From Allomyces arbusculus (Eukaryota > Blastocladiomycota > Blastocladiomycetes > Blastocladiales > Blastocladiaceae), in contig JADHYV010000094.1 of assembly GCA_027604705.1 (NCBI GenBank), positions 1 through 62,555 of the forward strand: 62,555 nt of DNA, written 5' to 3'. A program made the position numbers and the translations under genes. Below, piece by piece: positions 34,395 through 47,028 of this stretch; position 1 is the first letter of the stretch, and each line of letters starts with the position of its first letter. Under the pieces are notes generated by a model. It was given only the letters and a program-made list of their open reading frames with translations, searched no databases and was not told the DNA's origin.

Positions 34395-37300
34395 TCATCC
34401 TCTTGGCGGCGGCCTGCCCTCGTCCGAGACAGCCGTGCGCATCTGAATCGACGGCGGTTCCTTGAAACTCTGGTGCACCGCGTGCGGCTGCGGTCTCGGC
34501 GGGCCGGCAATGCTGTTCTCCGAGTGCACGGCCGAACTCGACGGCATCCCATGCGTTGGGTTCGACGACTGGTCGCTGGTCGTGGAAATGGACGGCGCAG
34601 AGACGAGCAGCGATAGTGGCATGCCCATTTCCTGCACGGCGAGCAGGTTCGCGTCGGCCGGGGGTAGTGGAGCAGAGCCCGTCGTGATTCGTGCTGTCGA
34701 CCCGGACAAGATCGATTGGGTGTTCCGTGCCGTTTGGGCCGCCGTCGGCGTGACCGTGCCCTTGCCTGCGATCCCCGGGATGCTGACGCTCGCGGAACCC
34801 GGCGACCCAATGTTCCCGCCGTTACCGTTTGCGCCCATGGCTGCCGTTGATGTGCTGTCGTCCGCACGAAGCGCACGTGGTGCCGCCGCATGCTGCTGAA
34901 GCATGGCCGTGCCCGCAACCGCAGCTGGATCGCCAGCCGTCGGCGGCGACGCGTCCTCGACGAGGTGCGCGAGTTTCCTGCGCTCGGTCTCGTACCGCGT
35001 GCGCACAACATCCATTTCCATGAGTTTCTCGGCGTCGGTCGGTCGGTAGTACCGGCGCAGCTTGTAGAAGGCCCATTCGGGGGCAACGCCGAGGACGGTG
35101 ATGAGAATGACCGTCGCCCACCAGAGCGCGGCCTCGCCGGACCCGCTATACCCACTCGGGTCGCTCGTGTCCTTGACGATTTGGCCCCACAGACCGGCTT
35201 GCTCGTAGCCCGTGTTAATACCGACTAGGTTCCACGAGAAGAGGAAATGCGTGAGTTCAGTCGTCCAGCGACGTGGGCCGAAAAATTACAGGAATGTACC
35301 CCTCGGCCAAACCGTCGAGTAGACGGCCTGCCACAGGAACCACACGCCGACCGTCAACGCCGCGCAAATATGCAGCGGCAGCGTGATGGTCGACGGCGAG
35401 ATGTAGCAAATCTGGATCGTGGCCGTGAGCACGACCGACGTATAGGCGATCGTGCCCGTCACATACAGGTTCCCGAGCGAGTCCCACGGCGCCATATCGA
35501 CGCCCGCCGGCACCAGCCCGCGCGACGGATACGACGTCTGCAAAAAGAACGTGCCGGCAATCACAACAATCGCCTGCATCATCGACTTGACGAGCCAAAT
35601 CAAAAAAATCTTGGTGTCAAACTCGCCGTTGCGCTGGCCCACGCGGTAGAGTTCCGGGAACTCGTTAAGAATGTGTTCCGGTAAATCGCGGTCGAGAATG
35701 CCGAGCAAAATCACGGGCAGACTCGAGAAGATAATGTTGTACATCGTCAGCGTCCAGCTTTCGTAGAGCGACGTGCCCGACCAGCCCGACCAGACTTGGA
35801 ACAGGAACTGCGTCATGTAGAACATGATGCACTTGTAGAAGGTGCCGAGCGTGAACTTGGCCACGCGAATGTAGGACCAGTGGCCGTGCACGAGCAGCAG
35901 CCGCTGCACGAACCGGAACCGCGCAATCGAGTAGTCGGATGAGCGAGCAGCCTGCATGCCTTCGCGGCCCGTGATCCCGATCCCAACGTGCGCCTGCTGG
36001 ATCATGGCAATGTCGTTGGCGCCGTCGCCAACCGCGGCCGTGACCACGTTGGGCATGTATTCGCGCACGCTTCGCACGACTAGCGATTTTTGCAACGGGG
36101 ACACGCGCGTACAGCTACGGAAACGTGCTGTGGATCAGTTCAAAGCTCGTCTGGATCCACGAATTGGTGGTGAAAGGACAAACGTACACAACAGACGTGC
36201 TCGTGCACGCGAGCGCCATGAACTGCGCAAATGGCTCGCCACCCATCGCATAAAACCGCGCAATCGTCGGCCCATCCACGACCATGACAAACGGGTTCGG
36301 TCCACTCGCGATTTCCGGCACGGGGCACATTGCATAGACCGACGCCGGGGCCATCTTCCCGCCCGACCCTGTCAACAAGACATTCTGGATCCGGCGCATT
36401 AAGTTCCCTGTCGAGCCACGCATTCCATTCGACCCACCGCCGCCCTCGGGCGCCCGGGCACTGCGCCCCGCCTCAGATCCGGGCAACTGGAGTGTCGACG
36501 ATGGGATCGGCGTGACGAGTTCCGACGCGGTCGGCGCGTGCGACGTCGACCGGCCCGAGACGGTGCGCCGACGCAACGGCGAATTGCGCTGCTCGCCCTG
36601 CATCCTGGCCGCATTCCACGCGCGTAGCCGCTCGTGCAGGCCATCGACCTGCGCAATCAGTTCGTCGTCGCCCATGTCCGACCCGTCGGCATGCTGCGCC
36701 TCGAGACAGAGCACCTCGGACGATTCCTTGACGAGCCCACATGCGTGCCCAATCGAAATGGCCGTTTCCTTCTTGTCCCCCGTCACCATCCACACCTTAA
36801 TACTCGCGCGCTCGAGCATGTGAATCGCCTCGGGCACGCCGCGCTGCAGTCGGTCTTCGATGCCCGTGGCCCCAATGATCGTCCAGTTGCGCTCAATCAT
36901 ATCCGCCGCCGCTGCGAGCTTATTCGCGCGGTCCGTGACACTCGTCGATGCCTCGAGGTAGATCCGGGACCACTTGTGGTACTCGGCCTCGTTCAAGTGC
37001 CGCACGGCGTACACCAACGTGCGCAACCCTTTCGACGCGAACCGGTCCAGATGCACCAGCGTGGCTCGATGAATCACCTGCTCCTCGTTCGAGTACTCGG
37101 CGAGTGGTTTCGACCGCTCGAGCATAGCTGAATCCGCGCCTTTCGACAGCATCACAATCTGCCCGTCTGGGAACCGCAAAATGATCGACATGCGTTTGCG
37201 CGTCGACGAGAACTCAATCGAGTCCAGGACATGGAACCGCGCGGCCATCGGGCAGGTGGGCTGATCGGGCGGACAGTGGTTGCGCGCGATCGTCATGCCA

Positions 37301-39610
37301 TTCGCGTTCCGGTGCACGAGCGCAAACCCAAACTCGCGCGCGGAATTGACCAGGGCCACTTCGTCGGGCGACGCCGACTGGTAGATAATGTGCCCGTGCA
37401 GCCGCTCGCTCGCAGGGGTCGTGTCGACGCGGTCGTTGCCGGTGCCGTTGGCGTCGTCGAGGACTTTACTTCCGCCGAGCTGCGTATGGTCCATGGCGCT
37501 GAGCGCACTTCCCGTGCCCGGGATCGGCAGTGCCGCGCCAGACACGTCCATGGTCGACGATGACGTGCGCTGCGAGAGCGTCGGGTCCGAGTCTGGGATC
37601 GCCGTATGGCACAGCGCGACCGCCTGGATAAAGAACGCGATCCGCTGCACGAGCGGGTGCGTCGAGTGGTCGGCCAAGTACTCGGCCAAGTGCCGCGTCG
37701 TGCGCGGGCGCAAGTGCAGTCCGGCCGCGACCGATCCGAGCACCGACTTACTCTCGTCGTCGTTGCCCTCTATCAAGTTGGCCAGCGATTCGGTCACCAT
37801 CGACGAGTCGAGATTGGTCCCCGCCGCACCACCGCCATCATTGCCCTCGTCAGCCGGATGGAAAAACTCGAGTCCGGCGACCGACATTTGCCGGAACAGC
37901 ATCTGGTTCTCCGTGAGAGTGCCCGTCTTGTCGGAGAACAGGTACGACACTTGCCCGAGCTCTTCGTTGAGCGACGCCGTGCGCGCCTCGGCCGGTTGGT
38001 CGGAGGCCTCGTGGTACATGGCCAAATCGTGGTTGATGAACATCGCCTGAGCGAGCTTGACAATCTCGAGCGTCACGTAGAGCGAGATCGGGATCATGGT
38101 GTTGTAAAGAATCACAAACGTGAAGAACGTCGACATCCACGTCGTGCCCGCATTCCCACTGCGCAGCGCGGCCGCGTCGACTGGCAAGAACCACCGAAAC
38201 TGGTCGTCCCACTGGCGCCCAAGCACGGTTGAAATCACTGAGAGCGCCAGAACGCACACGAAAATGATCACGACGACACGGTTCGTCAGTTTTTCGAGCG
38301 TCGGCGCCTTGGACCGCTTGTTGCGGTTCGCGTTGCGCCGGATCTTGGTCTCCTCGCCCGAAAAGATGACCATGCCCACGACCTCGGGCGTGTTGCGCAG
38401 CGTCGTGCCGCGCAAAAGCAGGTTCGTGATGGTGAGCGGGATGCGCGTACAGTCGGACAGCGTGATGCTGCCGTCAAAGTTGTAGAGGTCCTCGTTGGGC
38501 GTCTCGGCCTCGAAAATGGCTACGTTATCGGGAAATGCAGCGCGTCAGCGCCACGGCAACCCAGACAGAAACCACACAGCAAACGGTACCCTTGAATGCG
38601 GCGATATTCTCGAGCGACTCGAGCTGGTGATGAATTATTGGAATCGCTTGCCGCTGCTTCAAATTCGACTCGCCGTCGAGCTGCGACGTCTGGATATAAC
38701 ACATGCCCTGGTCGAGCGCGGTCCGCAACAAAATCAAGTCTGCGGGCACCGGCTTATCCTTTTTCACGCGCACGACATCGCCCACATGCACGTCCTTCCA
38801 CATGGTCATTTTCCAGTACGGCGGCACGCCCGACTCGCTGACCTGCAGCACTTCGCACACGTCGTTGTTCTCCGTCTCGTCGCGTTTATGCCGCAACCAA
38901 TCGTCGTACGCCTCGCGCACCATGGCGAGCCCGACAAACAGGACCAGCGGCAAGAGCGTCGTGTACTGCCCCGTCGGCGACCACCCGGGCACTTGCTGCA
39001 ACCCGGCAATGAACAAAAAGTAGACGTTGGCAAGTTTGCTAAACTGCACAAACAACTGTTTCGGCAAGAACGTGCCGACGTTATACCGCGCCGTCGTGAT
39101 CCGGTTATCGATGAACGACGCCGTCTGGTACCCGAGATGCGCCGCCGCCGCAGCCGCCGCCCCGGAAGCCGACCCTGCTGACGAGTGCATCAGTGACCCG
39201 TGCGGGGTCGTGAACGCGATCTGCGCCGCGGCCAGCGACCCGCGCCGTCCGCGCGGCATCGATCGCGGGACCGACTCGGTCCCGCCGTGCGACGACCGCT
39301 TGATTGTGCCCGTCACTGGCGGTGCCGGCGGGGCAGCACCGCCCGTGGGCGCGGTCATGGGACTGCCCGGCGGCGACGGCTGGATTGTTGGTAAGACGTC
39401 GGGCGACCCGCCGCCGGAACTCGGCGTGCCGTACCGCAAGGTGCGGCCGACCGTTGCGAATGCTGCGGCGGTCGCGGCTGGTGGCGGACCGTGTAAGGTT
39501 ACGACGCGCCCGGCGTGTGCGGGCGCCGGACCGAACAGGCGTCGGGTCAGTTTGGCGGGCAGCCATCGTGGCGCGGCGCGGCCGACGCCGGACGAGCGGC
39601 GCGATGACAT
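34395..39610 (-). CDS. P4-type ATPase (phospholipid flippase), Dnf3-like, very large
   Basis: Minus-strand exons: 38590-39610, 36188-38519, 35300-36114 and 34395-35224, giving 1665 residues (most P4-ATPases are 1100-1600). The ATG at 39610 follows a 200-residue Ser/Pro/Gly-rich tail. After the FIDNRITTARYNVGTFLPKQL entry come membrane helices 1-2, LDGESNLK (about 308) in the actuator domain, DKTGTLTEN with the phosphorylated Asp at about 537, TGDKKETAISIGHACGL, GDGANDIAMIQ near 1146, and six C-terminal helices. PAEARTASLNEELGQVSYLFSDKTG resembles Dnf3-type enzymes. These pump phospholipids to the cytosolic leaflet of Golgi or plasma membranes, usually with a CDC50 partner (not in this window). 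A 200-residue insertion holding Ser/Gly runs lies in the N/P domains, and the C-terminal 200 residues are disordered. Confidence 0.92.
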
Positions 39611-40930
39611 GGAGGGCACCGGGCGGAGGAGATGGGTGAGTGGGAGGGCAAGGGAAAACACGCAGTCTGGAGGAGCGGAGGGAGCGTGATGAGTTGAAAT
39701 GAACGATACGCGATACGAATGTCGACGGCCGAGCGCGTGGGTGCTGGGAGAGAGGTCGAGAGGACGCGCCAAGGCGTGTACGACGAGGCAGGGGACCGCC
39801 GACGCCGAAGAATCTTCCACCCTCCCGTAACCGGATCCGGATGAGCGGATCCGTACGAAAATAATGACACACCTTCAAGCGCGGGACCGGCCAGGCGCGG
39901 GCGCACAGTCGGGCGCGCAGTGGTCCGCCGGATGCGGGTGTTGGGTTGGCGTAGGTCGATGATGGACCGATCCGAGTGAGAGCGGAGGCAGAGCGACGGG
40001 TGGGATCAGACCGAATCCAAGGGCATTCTCGGGCACGCACGAGCAGGACCACGCGTGATCCGGCCGGCCGGTGCAAGGAGCCCAAGTAGTGGGTGGCCGG
40101 TGACGACAGAAGTGTAATGGAAGAATGGACGCGCCGGCGCGTCGGTCGCCGTGGATTGGCGCGGTACTGGCGCTCGTGAGCGTGCGGGCTGGGCCGAGAT
40201 ATCGCAGTGAGCTCGGAAACGCAGTTTTACCGTCGCGCGCGAGCGGGCGGGCGGGTCGAGAACTTTGGGACCGTGGTGCGCAGCCGACGGCGTGTGAGGA
40301 GACCGTCGAGGGACCTGTGGGCGGTGCAGACGAGGCCGCGAGCGCGGATCCGCCCGATCGTCGCGTTGCGGGCGATGCGGCTGTTCCTGGCGCGCCGAAT
40401 ACGGGTATTACGGCTGGGACACGAGTCGCTGGCGTCGGTCGGGACGGGTGCCAATGCCAATCGAATCTGAGCGCGGCCAGATGCCAAGCGAGCGGGCTGT
40501 GAGCGCCAACGAGAAGCGCGCGCGGCGGCGCGAATGCGGCAAGTCGCAGGGAATGCGGGCGGCGCGGTCCGTCGCGGCGGCGGGTGCGGGGCGGTGGCCG
40601 CCCGCGGCGTCGTTGGCGACGGGTTGTAACTTGTCACAGTGTCACAGTGGATTATGATGGCGGTCGTGACTCGCGCACCATTCGCAGCATGTCCCGCACC
40701 GGTTTGTCCCCCACTTCGATCATTTCCGACCTCAGTCCTCGGGCCAGTCGGTCGACGATGCACGCGCGAGAACCGCGACGCCGGGCTGTGGCGACAGTGT
40801 TGCGCCCGTGTGCTGCTGTTGCGAGAAAGCCGGCAACCGATGCAAGTGGGCAACTAGACACGCGGAAGTATATCGATAAAAATTACAAGGAAAAACACCA
40901 CGCCCACTCTCGCCCCTATCGCAGCTAAAT
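39611..40930. other. Long GC-rich intergenic region
   Basis: A 1.3-kb gap between two minus-strand genes: the promoter of the P4-ATPase plus the 3' flank of GMP synthase. ORFs here are Arg/Ala-rich composition artefacts. A short direct repeat, TGTCACAG twice, lies at 40634-40649. No gene is supportable. Confidence 0.4.
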
Positions 40931-42609
40931 TTACTCGAGCTCAATCGTTGCCGGCGGCTTCGAAGACACGTCGTACATGACGCGGTTCACGCCGCGCACC
41001 TCGTTGATGATGCGGTTCGAGATGCGCTTGAGCACGTCGTACGGGAACTGGAACCAGTCGGCCGTCATGAAATCGGTTGTCTCGACGGCGCGCAGGCAAA
41101 TCGTCTTCTCGTAGGTGCGCTGGTCGCCCATGACACCGACCGAGTTGAACGGAAGCAGCGCCGCGTAGGCCTGCGAAATCTGGCGGTACAGACCGGCCTT
41201 GCGAATCTCGGAAATGTAGATATCGTCGGCCTGCTGCACGATGCGCACCTTGTCGGGCGTGACTTCGCCAAGGATACGAATCGCGAGCCCCGGGCCCGGG
41301 AACGGGTGCCGCCAGACGAGTTCGTCGTCGAGCCCCATGAGCTTACCGAGCGCGCGCACCTCGTCCTTGAACAGCTCGCGCAGCGGCTCAATGACCTTCA
41401 GCTTCATGTCCTCCTTGAGCCCGCCCACGTTATGGTGCGTTTTGATCGTCGCCGACGGCCCCTTGAACGAAATCGACTCGATCACGTCCGGGTAGAGCGT
41501 GCCCTGCAGCAGGTACTCGATCTTGGCCTGGCCCTTGAGCGCCGTCTCCTTGTCAATGCGCTCGGCCTCGGCCTCAAAGACGTCAATAAACGTGTTGCCA
41601 ATGATCTTGCGCTTCTTCTCGGGCTCCGAAACACCAGCAAGCTTGCCGAGGAACGTGGCCGAGGCGTCGGCGAGCGTCAAGTTGATGCCGAGCTTGTTGC
41701 GCAGCCGCTCGTACACGGTCTTGCACTCGTTCAACCGCATCACCCCGTTATCCACCAGAATCGCATGGAACCGGTCGCCAATCGCCTTGGACATGATGAC
41801 CGCGGCGACCGTCGAATCAACACCGCCCGACACGGCACCGACCACCTGCGCGGTCGGACCGACCATCTCGCGAATCCGGGCAATCTCCTTGTCGATGAAC
41901 GACGACATGGACCAGTTGGCCTGGGCGCCGCACACGTCGAGGACAAAGTTCTTCAAGATCTGCGTGCCGTTCTTCGAGTGCGTGACCTCCGGGTGGAACT
42001 GCAGACCGTAAATGGGCTTCTTCAAGTGGCCGATGGCCGAGTAAGGCGACGTGGCCGTGGTCGCAAGCGCCGTAAATTCCTTGGGCAGTTCCGACAGCTG
42101 GTCGCCGTGCGACATCCACATGGTCAGGTCGGTGCCCATGCCGGCGAGCAGCTTGCCGAGGTGCGCGGGCGACGACGCCGGGAGAGCGACGGGGTGCACG
42201 GTCGCGTGGCCGTACTCGCGGTGCGCGCACGGCGCGACCTTGCCGCCCATGGTCCAGGCCATTTCCTACGAAATCGGTGCGGGTCAGCGTCCTGGTGCGA
42301 GCGAAAATTCACTTTCGTCGACAAGAAGCGCTTTACCTGCAGACCGTAGCAAATGCCGAGAATCGGCAGCCCAAGCTCCCAGACGGCCGGGTCGACGTGC
42401 GGTGCGTCCTTGTCGTAGACCGAGTAGGGCGAGCCCGAGAGAATGATGCCGGTGGGCTTGAACGACAGCTCGGCAATCTTTTGCGTGCACGGCAGCATCT
42501 CGCAGTAGACGCCAATCTCGCGCACGCGACGCGTGATGAGGTGCGAGTACTGCGACCCAAAGTCGAGAATCAAAATCGTGTCGTATTGCGAGTGCACTTC
42601 GGCGACCAT
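40931..42609 (-). CDS. GUA1: GMP synthase (glutamine-hydrolysing)
   Basis: Exons 42337-42609 and 40931-42265 on the minus strand give 535 residues (yeast Gua1 has 525). The N-terminal class I glutamine amidotransferase has [22 protein letters not shown], the nucleophile Cys in GICYG and the catalytic [10 protein letters not shown]. The synthetase half has the PP-loop [11 protein letters not shown], then [17 protein letters not shown] and the C-terminal dimerisation domain ending [11 protein letters not shown]. It converts XMP, ATP and glutamine to GMP in the cytosol, the last step of de novo GMP synthesis. The ATG at 42609 matches the family start; the frame is open further upstream but has no ATG. 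It is divergent with HAS1. Confidence 0.97.
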
Positions 42610-43124
42610 CTTGGCGAATTCGTCGGTTGGTTGACGATGGAAGTCGAGTGAGAGTAAGGAAATGGGGCGAGCAAGGTGCTGCAGCGACTCGACACTGGGC
42701 AAGTCGGGTGGGGGCCAACCGAAAGGAGGGGGGGCGGGGGGGCGGCGGGCCTCTTTATGGAGGGCAGTGTGGGCGGTGGTCGTGCTGACAGCTTGCCGAG
42801 GTACAGAGCAGCGGAAGTGATCAGCCCAGCTTCAAGTCGGACACCGCGTGGGTCAAGTCCGCTCTTGTCCCTGATCAAGCGCACGTGCTCTGGTAATTTG
42901 CAGCAGCGTTCCCAGCCAATCAGCGGCCGGGCCGGCTCCCTCCGCGAGGCTCGGGCTGGCTCGGGTATGCTTGTGAAGCTCATTGCTGAATTGCAACCAG
43001 TCCTGTGGGCGCACCTGACTACCGCGCACCTCAGCTTCCAACGCGATCGCTTCCTCCTGCCCAAAACGACGTTGACATTCACCGACTACCATCGCAACCA
43101 CAACCACAACCACGAACTACGACC
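42610..43124. promoter_or_regulatory. Shared divergent promoter region, GUA1 and HAS1
   Basis: This 515-bp region lies between the ATGs of GUA1 (minus) and HAS1 (plus). Next to GUA1 it has a purine/G-rich block (GGAGGGGGGGCGGGGGGGC, about 42725-42745). Next to HAS1 it has a run of CAACCACAA units (about 43090-43116). No TATA box is seen. Both genes serve growth-linked functions (GTP supply and ribosome assembly), so co-regulation is plausible but untested. Confidence 0.45.
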
Positions 43125-44412
43125 ATGGCACCACCAAAACAGGGCGCCAAGCCCTCGCCTGGCGGCGCCAAGAAGGGCAAGAAGCGCCTGTCGCCCGCCG
43201 AGCCCATTGCCGACTCGCTAGCCTCGCCCTCGACCGCTGCTCCAGCCAAGAAGAGCAAGAAGCGCCCGGCGCCCGGTGCCGACCCGATTGATGACACGAC
43301 CAAGCCCGCCGCAGCAACAACCGACAACGCCGACGACGTGCCCGCATCGGCCGACGAACCGACGGCCGAGAGCACCGGTGCCGATGCTGCCCAGATGGAG
43401 GAAGTGCTCGACATGGAAGAGTCGCTCGAGTCGGCGCCCAAGAAGCTCAAGAGCGAGCACACGGTTGCGCTCGGTACGTATCCGACGCTGATTCTCGATT
43501 TCCATCACGTTCAACGCCTGACCCACCCGCTTCGCTCCAAACAGAGGATCTGAACCGCGACTTCGCGTCGCTCGAAGTCTCGGCCAACACCAAAAAGGCC
43601 ATCGAGGAAATGGGCTTCACGCAAATGACCGAGATCCAGGCGCGCACGGTCCCCGCGGCGCTCACGGGCCGCGACATTCTCGGCGCGGCCAAAACCGGGT
43701 CGGGCAAGACGCTCTCCTTCCTTTTGCCGGCGCTCGAACTGCTCGTCAACGCCAAGTTCAAGCCGCGCAACGGCACGGGCGCGATTGTCATCACGCCGAC
43801 GCGCGAACTGGCGCTGCAAATTTTTGGCGTCGCCAAGGACTTGCTCAAGTACCAGCCGCAGACGTTTGGGATCGTCATGGGCGGCGCGAACCGCAAGGCC
43901 GAGGCCGATAAGCTTGCCAAGGGCGTGAACCTGTTGATCGCGACCCCCGGGCGCTTGCTCGACCACTTGCAAAACACCAAGGGGTTCATTTTCAAGAACC
44001 TCAAGACGTTGATCATTGACGAGGCCGACCGTATTCTCGAGGTCGGGTTTGAGGAGGAAATGCAGCAGATCGTGCGCATCTTGCCCAAGGAGCGGCAGAC
44101 GCTGCTGTTTTCGGCGACGCAGACGACCAAGGTCGAGGATCTCGCTCGCGTGGCGTTGCGCAAGCAGCCGCTCTACATCAACGTCGACGAGCAAAAGGAT
44201 ACGGCGACCGCCGACGGGCTCGAGCAGGGCTACGTCATGTGCCCGTCGGAGCAGCGGTTCTTGCTGCTCTTCACGTTCCTCAAAAAGAACCTCAAGAAGA
44301 AGGTGATTGTGTTTTTCTCGTCGTGCAACTCGGTCAAGTACCACGCCGAGTTGCTCAACTACATTGATATTCCGGTGCTCGACCTGCACGTACGTGTACA
44401 CACACACACACA

Positions 44413-44471
<59 letters not shown>

Positions 44472-45171
44472 ATCTTGCTCACCCTCCTTCATCTCGATCC
44501 CTTAGGGCAAGCAAAAGCAGACCAAGCGCACCAATACCTTCTTCGAGTTCATCAACGCGCAGTCCGGCATTCTCCTCTGCACGGACGTGGCCGCGCGTGG
44601 TCTCGACATCCCCGCTGTCGACTGGATTGTGCAATTCGATCCGCCAGACGACCCGCGCGAGTACATTCACCGTGTCGGCCGTACCGCTCGTGCGGGCGGG
44701 CGTGGCAAGGCCCTGCTCTTCCTGCTCCCGTCGGAACTCGGGTTCTTGCGGTACTTGAAGCAGGCCAAGGTGCCGCTCAACGAGTACAATTTCCCGGTCG
44801 CCAAGATTGCCAACGTGCAGACGCAGCTCGAGAAGCTGGTCGGCAAGAACTACTACCTGAACAAGTCGGCGCGCGACGGGTACCGCAGTTACTTGCAAGC
44901 CTATGCGAGCCATTCGCTCAAGCATATCTTTGATGTGAATGCGCTCGACTTGGCGGCGGTCGGCCGGTCGTTTGGGTTCGATGTCCCGCCGCAGGTGAAC
45001 TTGAACCTGAATTGGTCGGGCAAGGCCGAGAAGGAGAAGAAGAAGGTCGAGACGCGCGCCGCGGATTATACGCGCCGTGGGATGCAGCCGAAGGGGGTTA
45101 AGGGCGAGATTGCCAAGCATCGCGTGGATCCCGGGCGGGTGAGTACGGATGGGCGGCAGTGGTCGCGGTAG
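43125..45171 (+). CDS. HAS1: DEAD-box RNA helicase HAS1
   Basis: Exons 43125-43473, 43545-44389 and 44506-45171, giving 619 residues. A Lys/Ala-rich and acidic N-terminal tail is followed by the helicase core: the Q-motif region (GFTQMTEIQ), AAKTGSGKT (Walker A), [71 protein letters not shown] and [10 protein letters not shown]. The HAS1-specific segments [28 protein letters not shown] and [11 protein letters not shown] clinch the identity. HAS1 acts in the nucleolus in release of U14 snoRNA and maturation of both ribosomal subunits. The second intron (116 nt) contains an (AC)n-(CT)n microsatellite. Confidence 0.97.
44398..44469 (+). repeat. (AC)n-(CT)n microsatellite in HAS1 intron 2
   Basis: About eight AC units are followed by about 27 uninterrupted CT units, filling most of the intron between the GTACGT donor and the branch region. 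The CT tract may act as an oversized polypyrimidine tract. Confidence 0.95.
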
Positions 45172-45418
45172 GTGAAGTGGGAGGAGTTGGGTGCGGGCGT
45201 GATTTCTTTTTCATTGTGCGTGGCGTTTGCTTCGTTCTGTATCCATAAACCGATGATTTGTCCACAATTTATTGTTCTCTCTTCACGGTGTCCACGAGGA
45301 CAAACTGGCGATGCTCGTGAAAGGTTAAAACAGGAGAGATGGTCCAACAATGTTGTAATGGCTACGACTAGATTCGACAACAAGCAAAACTGAAGGAAAG
45401 ACAGCATCGACTCCCGCT

Positions 45419-46295
45419 TTACTGGCCGTAGACGAGCTTGCGCACATCGTGCACGCGCATCCCACGGCCTCGTGCGAGATCATCAGCCGTCTTTTGGCTC
45501 TGCAGCGCCTGGAACGTGGCCTTGACCACGTTGATCGGGTTGCGCGACCCCATGACCTTGGCCGACAAGTCCTGGATGCCCGCACACCGGCAAATTTCGT
45601 GCACGTTCGGGTTGGTGCGGAGCCCAAAACCTGTTTTCGCAACAGCAAGTCAAGTTCAGTATCGGGATCGCGACTGTCCACCTGGAGAGCCGAAACGTAC
45701 CGGGCGGCGCAGCCCGCATTTCGACCCGCGTGGCCTTGAACTCGTGCGCCAAGTCATGCAACACGGTACGCTCATCGTACCGGTCAATTGCAATCATGTT
45801 CTTGATCGCGAGCGCCTCGGCCTTCTTGACGGCCCGCGCTGCATCTGCGTCCTTCCCCTCACCATACCCGACAGTCCCATTCCCATCCCCAACGACCACC
45901 ATTGCTGACATACTCACGACCTTCCCGCCCTTGGTCACCTTGACCGTGCGGCGCATCGACAACACTGTCTTCTTGAGCCGGCGCTGCTTGGCGGCATCCG
46001 CCGACGCGGGCGCGCGCGGGAGCGGAGTCGCCGGCAGAGGACCGTCCGCGGTCTTGGAGAACGGGATCGCCATGCGCTCGAGCACCCTGGGCGGGACGAG
46101 CACCGACGGGTCGATCGTCTCCGGGTTCGAATCGACGCGGCGCGACCACATCGAGGTCGGCGTCAGCTGCCGCTTGATCGGGATCGCGCGAATGCCGCGG
46201 GTGGCGGACGCGGTCAGCGTCGGCAAGCGCGACGCCGTTGCGACGGGGGACGCGGCGGTGGATTGCAGGGCTGAGAGAGCCGGGCGGGCGAACAT
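45419..46295 (-). CDS. MRPS5: Mitochondrial ribosomal protein uS5m
   Basis: Exons 45701-46295 and 45419-45630 on the minus strand give 268 residues. The start MFARPALSALQSTAASPVA fits a mitochondrial presequence. The S5 N-terminal fold has RRLKKTVLSMRRTVKVTKGGK and VVVGDGNGTVGYGEGK; the C-terminal part has GFGLRTNPNVHEICRCAGIQDLSAKVMGSRNP and VKATFQALQSQ. S5 shapes the mRNA entry channel of the small subunit and guards decoding accuracy. Its start is 285 bp from the divergent HUB1 start, and its end is 247 bp from HAS1. Confidence 0.95.
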
Positions 46296-46580
46296 GGTGA
46301 CGGGAAGCTGATACTGGGTCGATTTAGGCCGCGGTCCGGCCGGAAGCGTCCAGGTACGGTTTGTGGGCCTCGTCAGCAGCAAGTGCGTCAAGTCGCTGCT
46401 GTCGTCGTCACGGTCGTGGTGCTGGAATCGTCGTGCACCTCCGTTGTGCTGATCGCGCTGGTTGCCGAATTCGCCGAAGTGACGAGTCAGGTGAGTGCAC
46501 CTGCCTCTTGGGCAGGGACAAGGCTGCTTCGATTTCGCTTGCCTTTGCATTTTCGTTCCGCAACGTTTGGACCACGCAAA

Positions 46581-47028
46581 ATGATTGAAATTCTCTGCAA
46601 GTACGAGCCAGCACCTGATGCAAATTATTGTCCACCCATGCGTCAGCACCAAAAATGACCCGCTTGGCCGTCGTAGCGACCGACTTGGCAAGAAAGTCCG
46701 CGTCAAGTGCAATCCCGACGACACCGTGGGCGACCTCAAGAAGCTCATTGCCGCGCAGACGGGCACGCGCGCCGAAAAAATCGTGCTCAAAAAATGGTGC
46801 GCATCGGTGTCAAGTTGCGCCAGTTCTCGGCACACGGACGACAATGAACTGACCGTGACGTTTTCCAGGTACACGGTGTACAAGGACCACATCACGCTCG
46901 AAGATTATGAAATCCACGACGGCATGAACCTGGAGGTGCGCCGCAGTTTTTTCCGGGTCGTGGCGAAACGGGCTCGCACAGAGAGCTGACCGATTCTGAT
47001 GGACGCTGTGAAGATGTACTACCAATAG
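46581..47028 (+). CDS. HUB1: Ubiquitin-like modifier HUB1/UBL5
   Basis: Four exons (46581-46600, 46677-46796, 46869-46935 and 47014-47028) give exactly 73 residues, the conserved length of HUB1/UBL5. The sequence opens MIEILCN, continues [20 protein letters not shown] and [20 protein letters not shown], then [18 protein letters not shown], and ends MYYQ. The C-terminal double Tyr replaces the Gly-Gly of ubiquitin. HUB1 binds the HIND motif of Snu66 or Prp38 non-covalently and tunes splice-site choice in the nucleus. The 15-nt last exon is easily missed. Together with SPF30 it is the second spliceosome factor in this window. Confidence 0.96.

Noticed and set aside
40125-40502. 125-codon plus-strand ORF between the P4-ATPase and GUA1
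   Set aside because: Arg/Ala/Gly-rich product typical of random frames in GC-rich DNA; no motif and overlapping equally long antisense frames.
46110-46140. B-box-like GGTTCGAATC as a second tRNA
   Set aside because: Lies inside the MRPS5 coding exon and no acceptor stem or anticodon arm can be formed around it.
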